Of a DNA stretch of 64,000 nt, positions 1-8,264 are shown one piece after another; the stretch's first letter is position 1; each line of letters begins with the position of its first letter. The stretch is from Stanieria cyanosphaera PCC 7437 (GTDB lineage: Bacteria > Cyanobacteriota > Cyanobacteriia > Cyanobacteriales > Xenococcaceae), in the NCBI RefSeq assembly GCF_000317575.1, contig NC_019748.1, forward strand, positions 186,001 through 250,000. The letters run 5' to 3'. A program made the position numbers and the translations under genes. Below the pieces are notes generated by a model. That model had not been told where the DNA came from, made no database searches, and was given only the letters and a program-made list of their open reading frames with translations.

Positions 1-99
1 AAAGCCCTTCAAGCTAAAGAAATGACAATGCAAGAAACTGACCGTGGTTTTCCTAGCCATGTTGCTGCCGAACTGCAACTAGAAGCATCAGTATCATAA
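1..99 (+). CDS. C-terminal end of an unidentified protein (cut by window edge)
   Basis: Frame 1 is open from the first base to a TAA at 97-99 and encodes 32 residues ending ELQLEASVS. The gene begins outside the window. The tail is not long enough for me to recognise a family. It is kept as a CDS because the frame is open up to the edge and is followed by an intergenic gap and a new gene at 156. Confidence 0.5.
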   Translation, partial: KALQAKEMTMQETDRGFPSHVAAELQLEASVS

Positions 100-155
100 A
101 AACTGAATCCAAATTTTCAATAATTACTGAGATTTTTTTATTTATCTAGCTCAAA

Positions 156-596
156 ATGACTCATAGTCTTGTCATCAAGCTAGCTTTAATCTTGTTGCTA
201 AGTATACTACCTTCACTCATTTCCATTTTTATTTTGCACCGAGTGAAGCAAAGATGGCAGTCGAAGTTACTCCGTCTTCTCACGGCGGAACGGAGCTTAC
301 AAGGTTCTGAATTCGATTCAGAACACAGCCCCTTGCCTGCTTCGACTTCGTCAAGATTGAGAAGAGTTCGTTTGATGACAGATTATACTTCAAGCGTTAG
401 TTCTTCAGGGAACGAGTTATTGGGGCATTTTTACGAATACGAGTTAGATAGTTTTGGTAATCAATATTCCACCGAGTTCAAAAAATATTTTGTGGGTGAT
501 GTAAGTTGTCGTTACAACGCTTATTCTCCCTATATTCGTTGTGCTGTTAATCCTGATGGCCCTTGTCAAGATTGTATTCATTATCAAGCTAAGTAG
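156..596 (+). CDS. Small membrane-anchored Cys-rich protein, DUF6464-like
   Basis: 146 residues. One hydrophobic segment at about residues 6-28 followed by basic residues suggests an N-terminal membrane anchor with the rest in the cytoplasm. The C-terminal third carries the run CRYNAYSPYIRCAVNPDGPC then QDC, four cysteines in a compact block that I associate with the cyanobacterial DUF6464 family. The cysteines could bind a metal or form disulfides, but no activity is known to me. The gene stands alone. The family call is from memory; the membrane anchor and Cys block are seen directly. Confidence 0.6.
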   Translation: MTHSLVIKLALILLLSILPSLISIFILHRVKQRWQSKLLRLLTAERSLQGSEFDSEHSPLPASTSSRLRRVRLMTDYTSSVSSSGNELLGHFYEYELDSFGNQYSTEFKKYFVGDVSCRYNAYSPYIRCAVNPDGPCQDCIHYQAK

Positions 597-638
597 TAAT
601 CTCTAGCGGTTTTTAAATAAATTAAAGAAGTCAGAGGT

Positions 639-657
639 AAGTAATTAGTAATTACTT
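639..657. repeat. 9-bp inverted repeat AAGTAATTA/TAATTACTT
   Basis: A perfect palindrome with a one-base centre in the gap between the DUF6464-like gene and the convergent VOC gene. Similar AAGTAATTAC-rich text recurs near 61290, so it is probably a dispersed repeat rather than a specific regulator site. Confidence 0.5.
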
Positions 658-752
658 TCTTTGATTCAACTTGTTTTCGTAAGGAGTCCCATACTTACCC
701 GAAGGGAAGCGATGGGTAATTGACTTTCTCTCACGATTAAATCAAATTGGTA

Positions 753-1214
753 TTAACTTGGATCGCAACGAATTTCAATCATAAAACCATCAGGATCGAA
801 AAAATAAATTCCTTTGCCAGTAGGACGAGTTACAGGACCACTATCAATCTGAATTTGATTAGCTTTTAAAACTTCTACTGCCGAATCAAATAATTGGGGA
901 TCGATATCAAAGGCTAGATGATTAGCACGAGTAAAAGCTTGACTAGGATCAGGATGGGGTGGAGATAAATCTGGTTCGCAGAATAAATCAATTACAGTGC
1001 CATCAGCAGTAATAAAATTAGCTACTTTACCTGCTGCTACTAGATTAATAAGAGTTTTCGGCACTTCTTCGCCTGTGAGTTCATGTAAGCCCAAAATTTT
1101 GCCATAAAAATGACGAGATGCAGCCATATCTTTCACATTTAAAGCAATATGATGAACTTTACGTAAACTTCCTGGTCTAAGAGAGTTTGATTTAATTTCT
1201 GGCTTTACAGTCAT
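753..1214 (-). CDS. VOC (glyoxalase/bleomycin-resistance/dioxygenase) family protein
   Basis: 153 residues with a VOC fold. The paired strand motifs are HHIALNVKD at about residue 21 and NHLAFDI at about 98, and the C-terminal strand is FMIEIR. VOC proteins place metal ligands (His, His/Gln, Glu) on these strands; the His of HHIALNV, the His of NHLAF and the Glu of MIEIR are present, so metal binding is plausible. The substrate cannot be told. It follows trmFO on the same strand. Its first codons lie inside a 120-bp tandem duplication, so a second, dead copy of its start sits upstream at 1334. Confidence 0.8.
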   Translation of the reverse strand: MTVKPEIKSNSLRPGSLRKVHHIALNVKDMAASRHFYGKILGLHELTGEEVPKTLINLVAAGKVANFITADGTVIDLFCEPDLSPPHPDPSQAFTRANHLAFDIDPQLFDSAVEVLKANQIQIDSGPVTRPTGKGIYFFDPDGFMIEIRCDPS

Positions 1215-1421
1215 GATTTTACTTAAGTTACAACGGTTAAAGCTGAAGTTAAAAGTTTAGTTTGCCAAGTACCCAAATCTGTTAAAGAGCGATCGCGATA
1301 TAGAGTTTGATTTAATTTCTGGCTTTACAGTCATGATTTTACTTAAGTTACAACGGTTAAAGCTGAAGTTAAAAGTTTAGTTTGCCAAGTATCCAAATCT
1401 GTTAAAGAGCGATCGCGATAT
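1182..1421. repeat. Tandem direct duplication, 2 x 120 bp
   Basis: Bases 1182-1301 and 1302-1421 are the same except for one substitution (C at 1272, T at 1392). The unit spans the first 11 codons of the VOC gene and the last 26 codons of trmFO. The duplication leaves both genes intact, but the space between them holds a vestigial trmFO tail and a vestigial VOC start. That start would read MTVKPEIKSNS and then run out of frame to a stop after 25 codons. Confidence 0.95.
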
Positions 1422-2713
1422 TGTCCATATCTTTCTCTTTTATTGCGAATTTTACTAGGTAACTGCGGTAAAATGCCAAAGTTGGGAGGCATGGGTTGAA
1501 AATGTTTAGGAGAAGCAGAACTAATAAAATCAAACAATGCACCCATCATAGTAGTATTGGGTATAATTAGAGGTTCTTTGCCTAAAATTAATCTAGCTGC
1601 ATTAGTTCCTGCTAACCAACCTCCAGCAGTAGCAGCAGTGTATCCTTCTGTCCCTACTAATTGACCCGCAGCGAGTAAAGTTTCTCTAGATTGAAATTGT
1701 AAAGTGGGATGAAGAAGTCCAGGGGAATTAATAAAAGTGTTGCGATGCATCACTCCCATGCGGACAAATTCAGCTTTTTCTAAACCAGGAATGAGGCTAA
1801 ACACTCGTTTTTGTTCTCCCCATTTTAAATTGGTTTGAAAACCTACCATATTCCATAGTTCTCCTGCTTTATCTTCCTGACGCAATTGCACCACTGCATA
1901 AGGACGTTTAGATTTGTTGACTGGATCGCGAAAATCTCCTAAACGAGAGTCAAATAGTCCGACAGGTTTGAGAGGACCATAACGCATGGTATCTTCGCCA
2001 CGTTTTGCCAATTCTTCAATGGGGAGACAGCCTTCAAAGAATTTAGCATTTTCTCTTTCAAAATCTTTTAATTCAGCTTGTTCGGCATGAGCCAATTCTT
2101 GCCAAAAATGAAGATATTGTTCCTTATTCATCGGACAATTAAGATAAGCTGATTCTCCTTTATCGTAGCGAGAGGCTAGAAAGACAATCTCTTGATTAAT
2201 TGATTCTCCAACCACAATGGGACTAGCAGCATCGAAGAAACTAAAATATTCCATGCCTGTAAAGCGTTGCAAATCTGACGCTAACTGTGGACTAGTTAAA
2301 GGTCCTGTAGCTAAGACAACTACTCCATCAGTAGGTATTTCTGTGATTTCTTCACGTTTTAAGTTAATTAAAGGATGATTCGCTAAAGTAGTAGTTAATT
2401 GACTGCTAAAGACTCCTCTGTCGACTGCTAAAGCACCACCAGCAGGAACAGAATGGCGATCAGCCGTACTAATAATAATTGAACCCAAACGACGTAACTC
2501 TTCATGAAGTAAACCAGCAGCGCGATCGCTTGCCATTGCGCCAAAGGAATTACTGCAGACTAACTCAGCTAATTCTGCTGTATGATGAGCAGGACTAGCA
2601 CGGACTGGACGCATTTCGTATAAGTCTACCGCAACTCCTGCTTGAGCGATTTGCCAAGCTGCTTCAACTCCTGCTAAACCTGCACCAATTACTGTTACTT
2701 TCGTTGTTGTCAT
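1343..2713 (-). CDS. trmFO: Methylenetetrahydrofolate-tRNA-(uracil-54-C5)-methyltransferase TrmFO
   Basis: 456 residues, the usual length. A folate- and FAD-dependent enzyme that makes ribothymidine at position 54 of tRNA. The N-terminus has the FAD dinucleotide-binding motif [14 protein letters not shown] and then LYEMRP, a hallmark of TrmFO. CSNSFGA at about residue 53 carries the conserved Cys, and the C-terminal half contains [17 protein letters not shown] and NTTMMGAL. It is transcribed away from the ion channel gene and toward the VOC gene. Its last 26 codons are duplicated in tandem just downstream. Confidence 0.95.
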   Translation of the reverse strand: MTTTKVTVIGAGLAGVEAAWQIAQAGVAVDLYEMRPVRASPAHHTAELAELVCSNSFGAMASDRAAGLLHEELRRLGSIIISTADRHSVPAGGALAVDRGVFSSQLTTTLANHPLINLKREEITEIPTDGVVVLATGPLTSPQLASDLQRFTGMEYFSFFDAASPIVVGESINQEIVFLASRYDKGESAYLNCPMNKEQYLHFWQELAHAEQAELKDFERENAKFFEGCLPIEELAKRGEDTMRYGPLKPVGLFDSRLGDFRDPVNKSKRPYAVVQLRQEDKAGELWNMVGFQTNLKWGEQKRVFSLIPGLEKAEFVRMGVMHRNTFINSPGLLHPTLQFQSRETLLAAGQLVGTEGYTAATAGGWLAGTNAARLILGKEPLIIPNTTMMGALFDFISSASPKHFQPMPPNFGILPQLPSKIRNKRERYGQYRDRSLTDLDTWQTKLLTSALTVVT

Positions 2714-3066
2714 TTTTGAATCTTGAGTTAGATACTATCTAAATTTATTTATTATTTCTGTCTTGATTAGATTGTTTTTTTATTTTATGTAAATCTGTGG
2801 TTAAAAATTTATTGAACTCATTGATAAATCTAACTGTAGAGGGATAATTTTTGTGAATCAACAACACGACAATAAATATCTGATTTCTTGTTCCTTATTT
2901 TAACGAGATAGAGCCAATTCAAAAAAAGCATTTACAAAAACTAAAACTAAATATTTTATTTATTTTGATTTTTAATTGCTGATTATCTAATTAGTCTCTG
3001 GTTAATGTATAAAAACTACCTAAGAAATCAAATTTCTCTTTTAGATTTACTCATTAACAAAATTTG
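2714..3066. other. AT-rich divergent intergenic region
   Basis: 353 bases between trmFO (leftward) and the channel gene (rightward). I see no open frame of note, RNA fold or repeat. It presumably holds the two divergent promoters, but no clear -35/-10 pair stands out. Confidence 0.5.
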
Positions 3067-4194
3067 ATGTCCATTTTGCTGATCGTTTCAGGATTAGCTC
3101 TTTTATTTTTGGTAACTTCAGATGTACTTGTAACTACTCTAACAGTTATGGGTGGAGGTTTTCTAACCAATCGATTTTCTGCTTGGCTATGGCGATTGGC
3201 ATTAAGAGTTCATCGACATAAAACTAATCATCACTTATTAGAAATTGTCGGTTTATTGTTACTAGTAGGGATGGTTTTGTTATGGTACTTCTTAACCTGG
3301 GCAGCTTGGTCGCTAATTTTTTGTTCTTTTGAAAATGCGGTTTTAAATGTTTCTAATCAACAACCAGCTAGTATTTTAGGAAGAATTTATTTTACCGCTT
3401 ATACAATCACTACTCTTGGTCGTGGTGATTATCAACCCCAAGGGATGGTATGGCATCTTTTAACTGGAGTTGCTGCTGCTAATGGCTTTTTTTTAGTCAC
3501 TCTTTCGATTGCTTATCTTTTTCCTGTAGTGTCTGCGGTAACGAAGAAACGTTCTTTGGCCCTTTATATTGCGAGTTTAGGAGGAACAGCAGAAGAAATT
3601 TTAGTTAGAGCTTGGAACGGTAAAGATTTTGGTCAGTTAGACCAACATTTAATTGCTCTTGCTTCTATGTTAACTGAATTAGGAGAACAACATTTAACTT
3701 ATCCCATTCTGCATTATTTTCATAGCCAAGAGCGATCGCGTTCTTTTTCCTTGAGTGTAGTTGCTTTAGATGAAGCTCTAACTTTATTACAATATGCGGT
3801 CACTTCTCCTACACAGCTAGATCCAGCTAGTTTAAATCCGCTGCGAAGAGCCAGTACTGCTTTTATTAAAACCCTCAAATCAGTATATCTTCAACCAGCT
3901 AAACACACTCCCAAACTACCTTGCTTGGAATTAATTAAAAGTCAACAGATTCCTCTCAAAAGCGATCGCTCTTTTGAGCAAGCGATGGATCATCTTCAAA
4001 AACGTCGTCGATTATTATTGGCTTTAGTAACTAATGATGGTTGGACTTGGGATGCTGTTGATTCTAGCTCAAAAATTAACAGAGCTAACCATTTAGACGA
4101 TCAAATCCCGATTAATCAAAGTTTTTACTTTAATAACTACGATAATCATGACCAATCAATCATCAAACACCAACACAACCAAAAATTGGATTGA
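3067..4194 (+). CDS. Two-pore-helix type ion channel family protein (potassium-channel-like)
   Basis: 375 residues from the ATG at 3067; a TTG directly before it is an alternative start. Hydrophobic segments lie at about 2-28, 57-85 and 130-152. A pore loop between the last two carries T-L-G-R-G-D at about residues 116-121, in the position of the TVGYGD K+ filter. The roughly 220-residue C-terminus is soluble and of unknown fold. The filter Tyr is replaced by Arg, so K+ selectivity is doubtful. The end overlaps the next gene by 47 bases, which suggests co-transcription. Confidence 0.7.
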   Translation: MSILLIVSGLALLFLVTSDVLVTTLTVMGGGFLTNRFSAWLWRLALRVHRHKTNHHLLEIVGLLLLVGMVLLWYFLTWAAWSLIFCSFENAVLNVSNQQPASILGRIYFTAYTITTLGRGDYQPQGMVWHLLTGVAAANGFFLVTLSIAYLFPVVSAVTKKRSLALYIASLGGTAEEILVRAWNGKDFGQLDQHLIALASMLTELGEQHLTYPILHYFHSQERSRSFSLSVVALDEALTLLQYAVTSPTQLDPASLNPLRRASTAFIKTLKSVYLQPAKHTPKLPCLELIKSQQIPLKSDRSFEQAMDHLQKRRRLLLALVTNDGWTWDAVDSSSKINRANHLDDQIPINQSFYFNNYDNHDQSIIKHQHNQKLD

Positions 4195-4810
4195 TATTTC
4201 TTTGACTATTCATTCAGGAATGGCTCATTGGCCAGATAATCCCCCTGTAAGAATTGAACCTAGTCAATGTTTAGCACACGGAGATGTCTGCAATGTCTCA
4301 AAAATTACCCTTGGTTCTCATACAGGTACTCATGTTGATGGCATCAATCATTTTATTAAAGGTGGTTTAGGTATTGACCAAATGCCTTTAGAAGCCACAA
4401 TTGGCAAAGCTAGAGTTATTGGAATTCAAGATTCAGAATCGATTAAAGTTGCAGAACTAGAACCTTATAATTTACAACCAGGAGAAAGAGTTTTATTTAA
4501 AACCCTTAATTCCGAGCGTTGTTATCAAAGTGATCTGTTTGTAGAAGATTTTGTTTACATTTCTACCGAAGCTGCTCAATATCTAGCTCAAAAACAAGTT
4601 TGTACTGTGGGAGTAGATTATCTTTCAGTTGGTGGTTATCAAGGCAATGTGATTGAGGTTCATCATGCCTTACTAGGTGCAGGAATTTGGGTAATAGAAG
4701 GACTTAATTTATCTCAAGTTGAACCAGGAGAATATGAATTAATTTGTTTGCCCATTAAAATAAAAAACGGCGATGGGGGTTTAGCCAGGGCAATTTTAAG
4801 ACTAATATAG
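4148..4810 (+). CDS. Cyclase family protein (kynurenine formamidase-like metal hydrolase)
   Basis: 220 residues. The N-terminus reads DISLTIHSGMAHWP, and the family signature HTGTHVDGINH is at about residues 58-68, giving the His/Asp metal ligands of the Pfam cyclase family (KynB-like, often Mn/Zn). Members hydrolyse formamides or other amides/lactones; the substrate is not determined by sequence. The start lies inside the end of the channel gene in another frame, a translational-coupling arrangement. Confidence 0.85.
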   Translation: MTNQSSNTNTTKNWIDISLTIHSGMAHWPDNPPVRIEPSQCLAHGDVCNVSKITLGSHTGTHVDGINHFIKGGLGIDQMPLEATIGKARVIGIQDSESIKVAELEPYNLQPGERVLFKTLNSERCYQSDLFVEDFVYISTEAAQYLAQKQVCTVGVDYLSVGGYQGNVIEVHHALLGAGIWVIEGLNLSQVEPGEYELICLPIKIKNGDGGLARAILRLI

Positions 4811-4954
4811 CGTTTCTTATTCTCGTGAGGTAGATTAGCTCCCTGGTTTTTTTTGAGATCTACGGTAGTGCGCTTCGCTTATGTTCATGGTTAATTAAGA
4901 GACAGAAGGCAGGAGGCAGAAGAAGAAGAGGGACAATAACAAGTCATCACTCGT

Positions 4955-4982
4955 GTAGAGACGCGATATGTCGCGTCTCTAC
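4955..4982. repeat. Perfect hairpin repeat of the GTAGAGACG family
   Basis: Twelve-base arms GTAGAGACGCGA and TCGCGTCTCTAC flank the loop TATG. The arms resemble the palindromes found inside the polyketide synthase gene at 41740 and 42183, so this is a member of a dispersed, probably mobile, palindromic repeat family. It lies in the 296-base gap before the DUF1206 gene and could also act as a transcript-end hairpin, though no U-tract follows. Confidence 0.8.
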
Positions 4983-5106
4983 TGGTAATTGGTAACCAGT
5001 AATCCCAAAAATTTTTAAATACAAAGATAGATATATTTTTTATTCTCTTTCGATAAAATAAGGCATCAATTTTAAGAGTTTTATTGAAAGTAAACTTTAA
5101 AAAATA

Positions 5107-5892
5107 ATGGAAAATTTTGCTAGATTTGGCTATGTTTCCAAAGGTTTTGTCTATGGATTAATTGGTATTTTGGCACTACTAGCTGCTTTTAATCAAGGTG
5201 GAAAGACGACAGATCCTACTGGTGCTTTACATGAAATTGCTACTCAACCTTTTGGACAAATTGTTTTAATTTTAATTGCTATTGGTTTATTTGGTTATGT
5301 GATTTGGCGTTTAGTCGAAGCTATCAAAGATCCAGATCATCATGGTTCTGATGCTAAAGGATTAGCTACTCGTTTAGGCTATTTAATCAGTGGATTAGTT
5401 TATAGTGGAATTGCTGCTAATGCTGCTTTGTTGGCAATTGGTTCAAGTTCGGGTGGTGGTAGCGGTAACTCTCAACAAGACTGGACTGCCATAGTCATGC
5501 AACAACCTTTTGGTAGATGGTTAGTAGGATTAGCTGGGGCGATTATAGTTGGTCTTGGTTTTGCCTTGATTTATCAAGCATATAAAGAAAAATTTCGCAA
5601 AAAGCTCAACATGAGTGAACTTAATGGGCAACAAAAAAACTGGTTGGTAAAAATTAGCCGTTTTGGCATCGCTGCTAGAGGTGTCGTATTTATTATTATT
5701 GGTTTTTTTGTTTTACAAGCAGCTTATAAATCCAATCCTAATGAAGTTAGAGGATTAGATGGAGCGTTACTAAGTCTTTCTCAGCAACCTTTTGGTAAGT
5801 TTTTACTCGCTTTAGTTGCTGCGGGATTAGTAGCCTATGGTATTTATTTATTTGTGCAAGCGCGTTATCGTCGTTTCAAATTTAGTGGTTAA
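5107..5892 (+). CDS. DUF1206 integral membrane protein with three repeats
   Basis: 261 residues, six predicted membrane helices in three repeated pairs. Each repeat starts with a G-x-x-x-R/K-G motif (FGYVSKGFVYGLIG at about 7, LGYLISGLVYSGIA at about 90, FGIAARGVVFIIIG at about 186). Each repeat also includes the phrase QPFG before its second helix. DUF1206 function is unknown. An SDR gene starts 14 bases downstream and is likely co-transcribed. Confidence 0.85.
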   Translation: MENFARFGYVSKGFVYGLIGILALLAAFNQGGKTTDPTGALHEIATQPFGQIVLILIAIGLFGYVIWRLVEAIKDPDHHGSDAKGLATRLGYLISGLVYSGIAANAALLAIGSSSGGGSGNSQQDWTAIVMQQPFGRWLVGLAGAIIVGLGFALIYQAYKEKFRKKLNMSELNGQQKNWLVKISRFGIAARGVVFIIIGFFVLQAAYKSNPNEVRGLDGALLSLSQQPFGKFLLALVAAGLVAYGIYLFVQARYRRFKFSG

Positions 5893-5905
5893 TTAAAAAA
5901 AATTT

Positions 5906-6661
5906 ATGATAGCTAATTCAGATTTAGTTTTAGTGGCAGGTGCGACTGGTGGAGTAGGACAGTTAGTAGTAGCAAAATTATTAGAGAAAAATATTGCTGT
6001 GCTAGTGCTTACTCGAAATGAAGCTAAAGCTAAACAAATGTTTGAAGACCGCGTAGCTATTGCAGTTGGTGATATTCGCCACCGCAATACTTTATCTACG
6101 GTTACTCAAAATGTAACTCATATTATTTGTTGTACTGGTACTACTGCCTTTCCTTCCTCAAGATGGGATTTTAAAAACATTTTTCAAGCTAATAATAGTC
6201 CTGAAGAAGTAGATGCCAAAGGAGTTAAAAACTTACTTGCTGCTGCTTCAGATTTAAAACGATTTGTATTTGTCTCTTCTGCTGGTGTGCTGCGTAAAGA
6301 TCAGTTTCCTTTTAATTTACTCAATGCTTTTGGGGTACTTGATGCCAAACTAGAGGGAGAAAAAGCGATCGCGTCTTCTGGTTTTCCTTACACAATTATT
6401 CGTCCTGGACGTTTAATTGATGGTCCCTATACTTCTTATGACCTCAATACTTTATTAAAAGCTAAAACCGATGGTAAACAAGCGGTAGTGATAGCTAAGG
6501 GGGATGATCTTAATGGACAAACTAGTCGGATTGATGTTGCTAATGCTTGTGTAGAATGTCTTTTTTACCCCATGAGTGAAAATAAAGCTTTTGCAATAAT
6601 TAATTCTGGAAATAAATCTACCTCTACTAATTGGGAAGCTCTTTTTGCCCAACTTGCTTAA
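5906..6661 (+). CDS. Atypical SDR, NAD(P)H-binding protein (Ycf39/NmrA-like)
   Basis: 251 residues. The N-terminal Rossmann motif is VAGATGGVGQLVV, of the TGxxGxxG type, followed by a second strand ending in LTRN, compatible with NADP. VFVSSAGV and the later IIRPGRLIDGP are typical of atypical SDRs (NmrA/HSCARG/Ycf39 group), which often lack the catalytic YxxxK and act as chaperones or redox sensors. No YxxxK is seen. It follows the DUF1206 gene closely and meets the next gene convergently. Confidence 0.8.
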   Translation: MIANSDLVLVAGATGGVGQLVVAKLLEKNIAVLVLTRNEAKAKQMFEDRVAIAVGDIRHRNTLSTVTQNVTHIICCTGTTAFPSSRWDFKNIFQANNSPEEVDAKGVKNLLAAASDLKRFVFVSSAGVLRKDQFPFNLLNAFGVLDAKLEGEKAIASSGFPYTIIRPGRLIDGPYTSYDLNTLLKAKTDGKQAVVIAKGDDLNGQTSRIDVANACVECLFYPMSENKAFAIINSGNKSTSTNWEALFAQLA

Positions 6662-6682
6662 TTTGTTCGTTGTGACTGAGAT

Positions 6683-7963
6683 TCAAGCAAGTTCTCGAAT
6701 TACAGTTAAGACTCGCTCTATTTCCTCGGGATTATTATACACTCCTGGAGTTAAGCGTGCATAAGAAGGGGAATAGGGAGTAACACTAGCAATAATATTA
6801 CGTTGTCTGAGTTGGCTTACAACTTGGGATGGGTTGAGTCCATCAACACTAAAACAGACAATCCCCGCAGATAAACTATCATCCATTGGTGTATGAAGGG
6901 TTACATTAGACATTGTACTAAGTCCTTCCTTAAGTTGTCGGCTCAAACTATGGATGCGATCGCTGACGCGAGCTTTGCCCATTTGTTGATGAAATTCAAA
7001 AGCTTGTGTCATTGCCCAAAGATGCTCAAAAGACTTAAACCCACCTGGTGTCATCGAACCTCCCCAATCACCAGTGCGCGTAAAGGTTGGAATAGTTGGT
7101 GAAACAGCAGTTTGAGTTTTTGGATTGCCCCAAATTATTCCTGTACCTCTTGGAGCAAACATCCATTTATGTGTTCCTGCCATAAAAAAATCACAACCAA
7201 GATCATTAATATTATTGTCTTCTACTCCTAAACCATGAACTCCATCAACTAAAAAAAGGATTCGATTGGCATTGCTACGAGCGTTATTAATTTGTGCTAA
7301 CCTATCTGCTATTTGACGAATAGGAACTTTTAATCCAGTACTAGAATGAACCCAAGTTGCAGTAACAACCCGAGTTTGGCTGCGAACTTTATCGATCAGA
7401 TTATCGACAATTTCTTCGGCAGAAACAGTTTGAATGTTTTGATAGAGTGAGAATTTACGCAAATTAGCTCCAGAGCGATTTGCTTGGTAACGTAGTGCTT
7501 CGTGAGTTGAGTAGTAATCAAAATTTGCACTCAACATTTCTTGATCTTCGCGAATTTGCAAACCATTAATTACCAAAGCAATTCCTGCCGTTGTGCTGTC
7601 AACTAAAGCAAGATCTTGTGATCGCGCACCAAGATATCTTCCTACGGCTTGACGTGCTTCTGCTTGTAGCCTGGAATTGTTTTGAGGTAAGTAAAGTCCT
7701 GGGTTATTATTGAGATTGTTACGATACTGGGCGATCGCCTCTCTGACTGGCTTAGGATGAGAAGTTATTAATAGACCTGCCAAATGAATAAAGTTTGGGT
7801 CTAAATTAAATTGATTGCGTATTTCTTGCCATTGATCTGTATTGGTTGTTTTTGTTTGGCTAACTGTTACAGATTTGTCAGTGCTACCAATTAAGTTGCT
7901 TAAAGAAGCAACAGTAGCTCCTAAACCTGCTGAAACGATCAAATCTCTGCGTTTGAAAACCAT
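6683..7963 (-). CDS. Class V aminotransferase-fold PLP enzyme with Tat signal
   Basis: 426 residues. The N-terminus MVFKRRDLIVSAGLGATVAS is a twin-arginine leader (KRRDLIV then a weakly hydrophobic stretch), so the folded holoenzyme is probably exported to the periplasm. The body is a class V aminotransferase / isopenicillin N epimerase-like fold. It has FLVDGVHGLG, with the cofactor-binding Asp, and FFMAGTHKWMFAPRGTG, with the PLP lysine at the expected place. The reaction could be epimerisation, desulfuration or transamination and is not resolved. It is a single gene, convergent with the SDR gene and divergent from the MFS fusion. Confidence 0.85.
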   Translation of the reverse strand: MVFKRRDLIVSAGLGATVASLSNLIGSTDKSVTVSQTKTTNTDQWQEIRNQFNLDPNFIHLAGLLITSHPKPVREAIAQYRNNLNNNPGLYLPQNNSRLQAEARQAVGRYLGARSQDLALVDSTTAGIALVINGLQIREDQEMLSANFDYYSTHEALRYQANRSGANLRKFSLYQNIQTVSAEEIVDNLIDKVRSQTRVVTATWVHSSTGLKVPIRQIADRLAQINNARSNANRILFLVDGVHGLGVEDNNINDLGCDFFMAGTHKWMFAPRGTGIIWGNPKTQTAVSPTIPTFTRTGDWGGSMTPGGFKSFEHLWAMTQAFEFHQQMGKARVSDRIHSLSRQLKEGLSTMSNVTLHTPMDDSLSAGIVCFSVDGLNPSQVVSQLRQRNIIASVTPYSPSYARLTPGVYNNPEEIERVLTVIRELA

Positions 7964-8264
7964 TCATTCCTGTCCTCCATTAAACAGCTATAGAAATTAT
8001 TAATGTTTCTATTTGCTTTTAGAGTGGACAAAAATCATGATGCAAAAATGACAATTCTGTTAAATTCTTTAGACCTAAAATTTTCTTCCGAACCAAACAA
8101 TCTAACTATTCCCTCGTACTAATCTTTTCAAATTTCTAAATTAAGTACATACTGATGATTCGCCACCAAAACTCCAAAACGTAGCATAATAAATTCAAGC
8201 AGATTTTTAGCCTTTATTATTTAGTTATTTTAAAGAAATTTTGTTTGGTTAAGCTTCGAAAATT
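7964..8264. other. Divergent promoter region, nothing else seen
   Basis: 301 bases between the Tat-PLP enzyme and the MFS/spermidine synthase fusion. It is AT-rich and holds no convincing ORF, tRNA or hairpin. It should contain both promoters. Confidence 0.5.
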
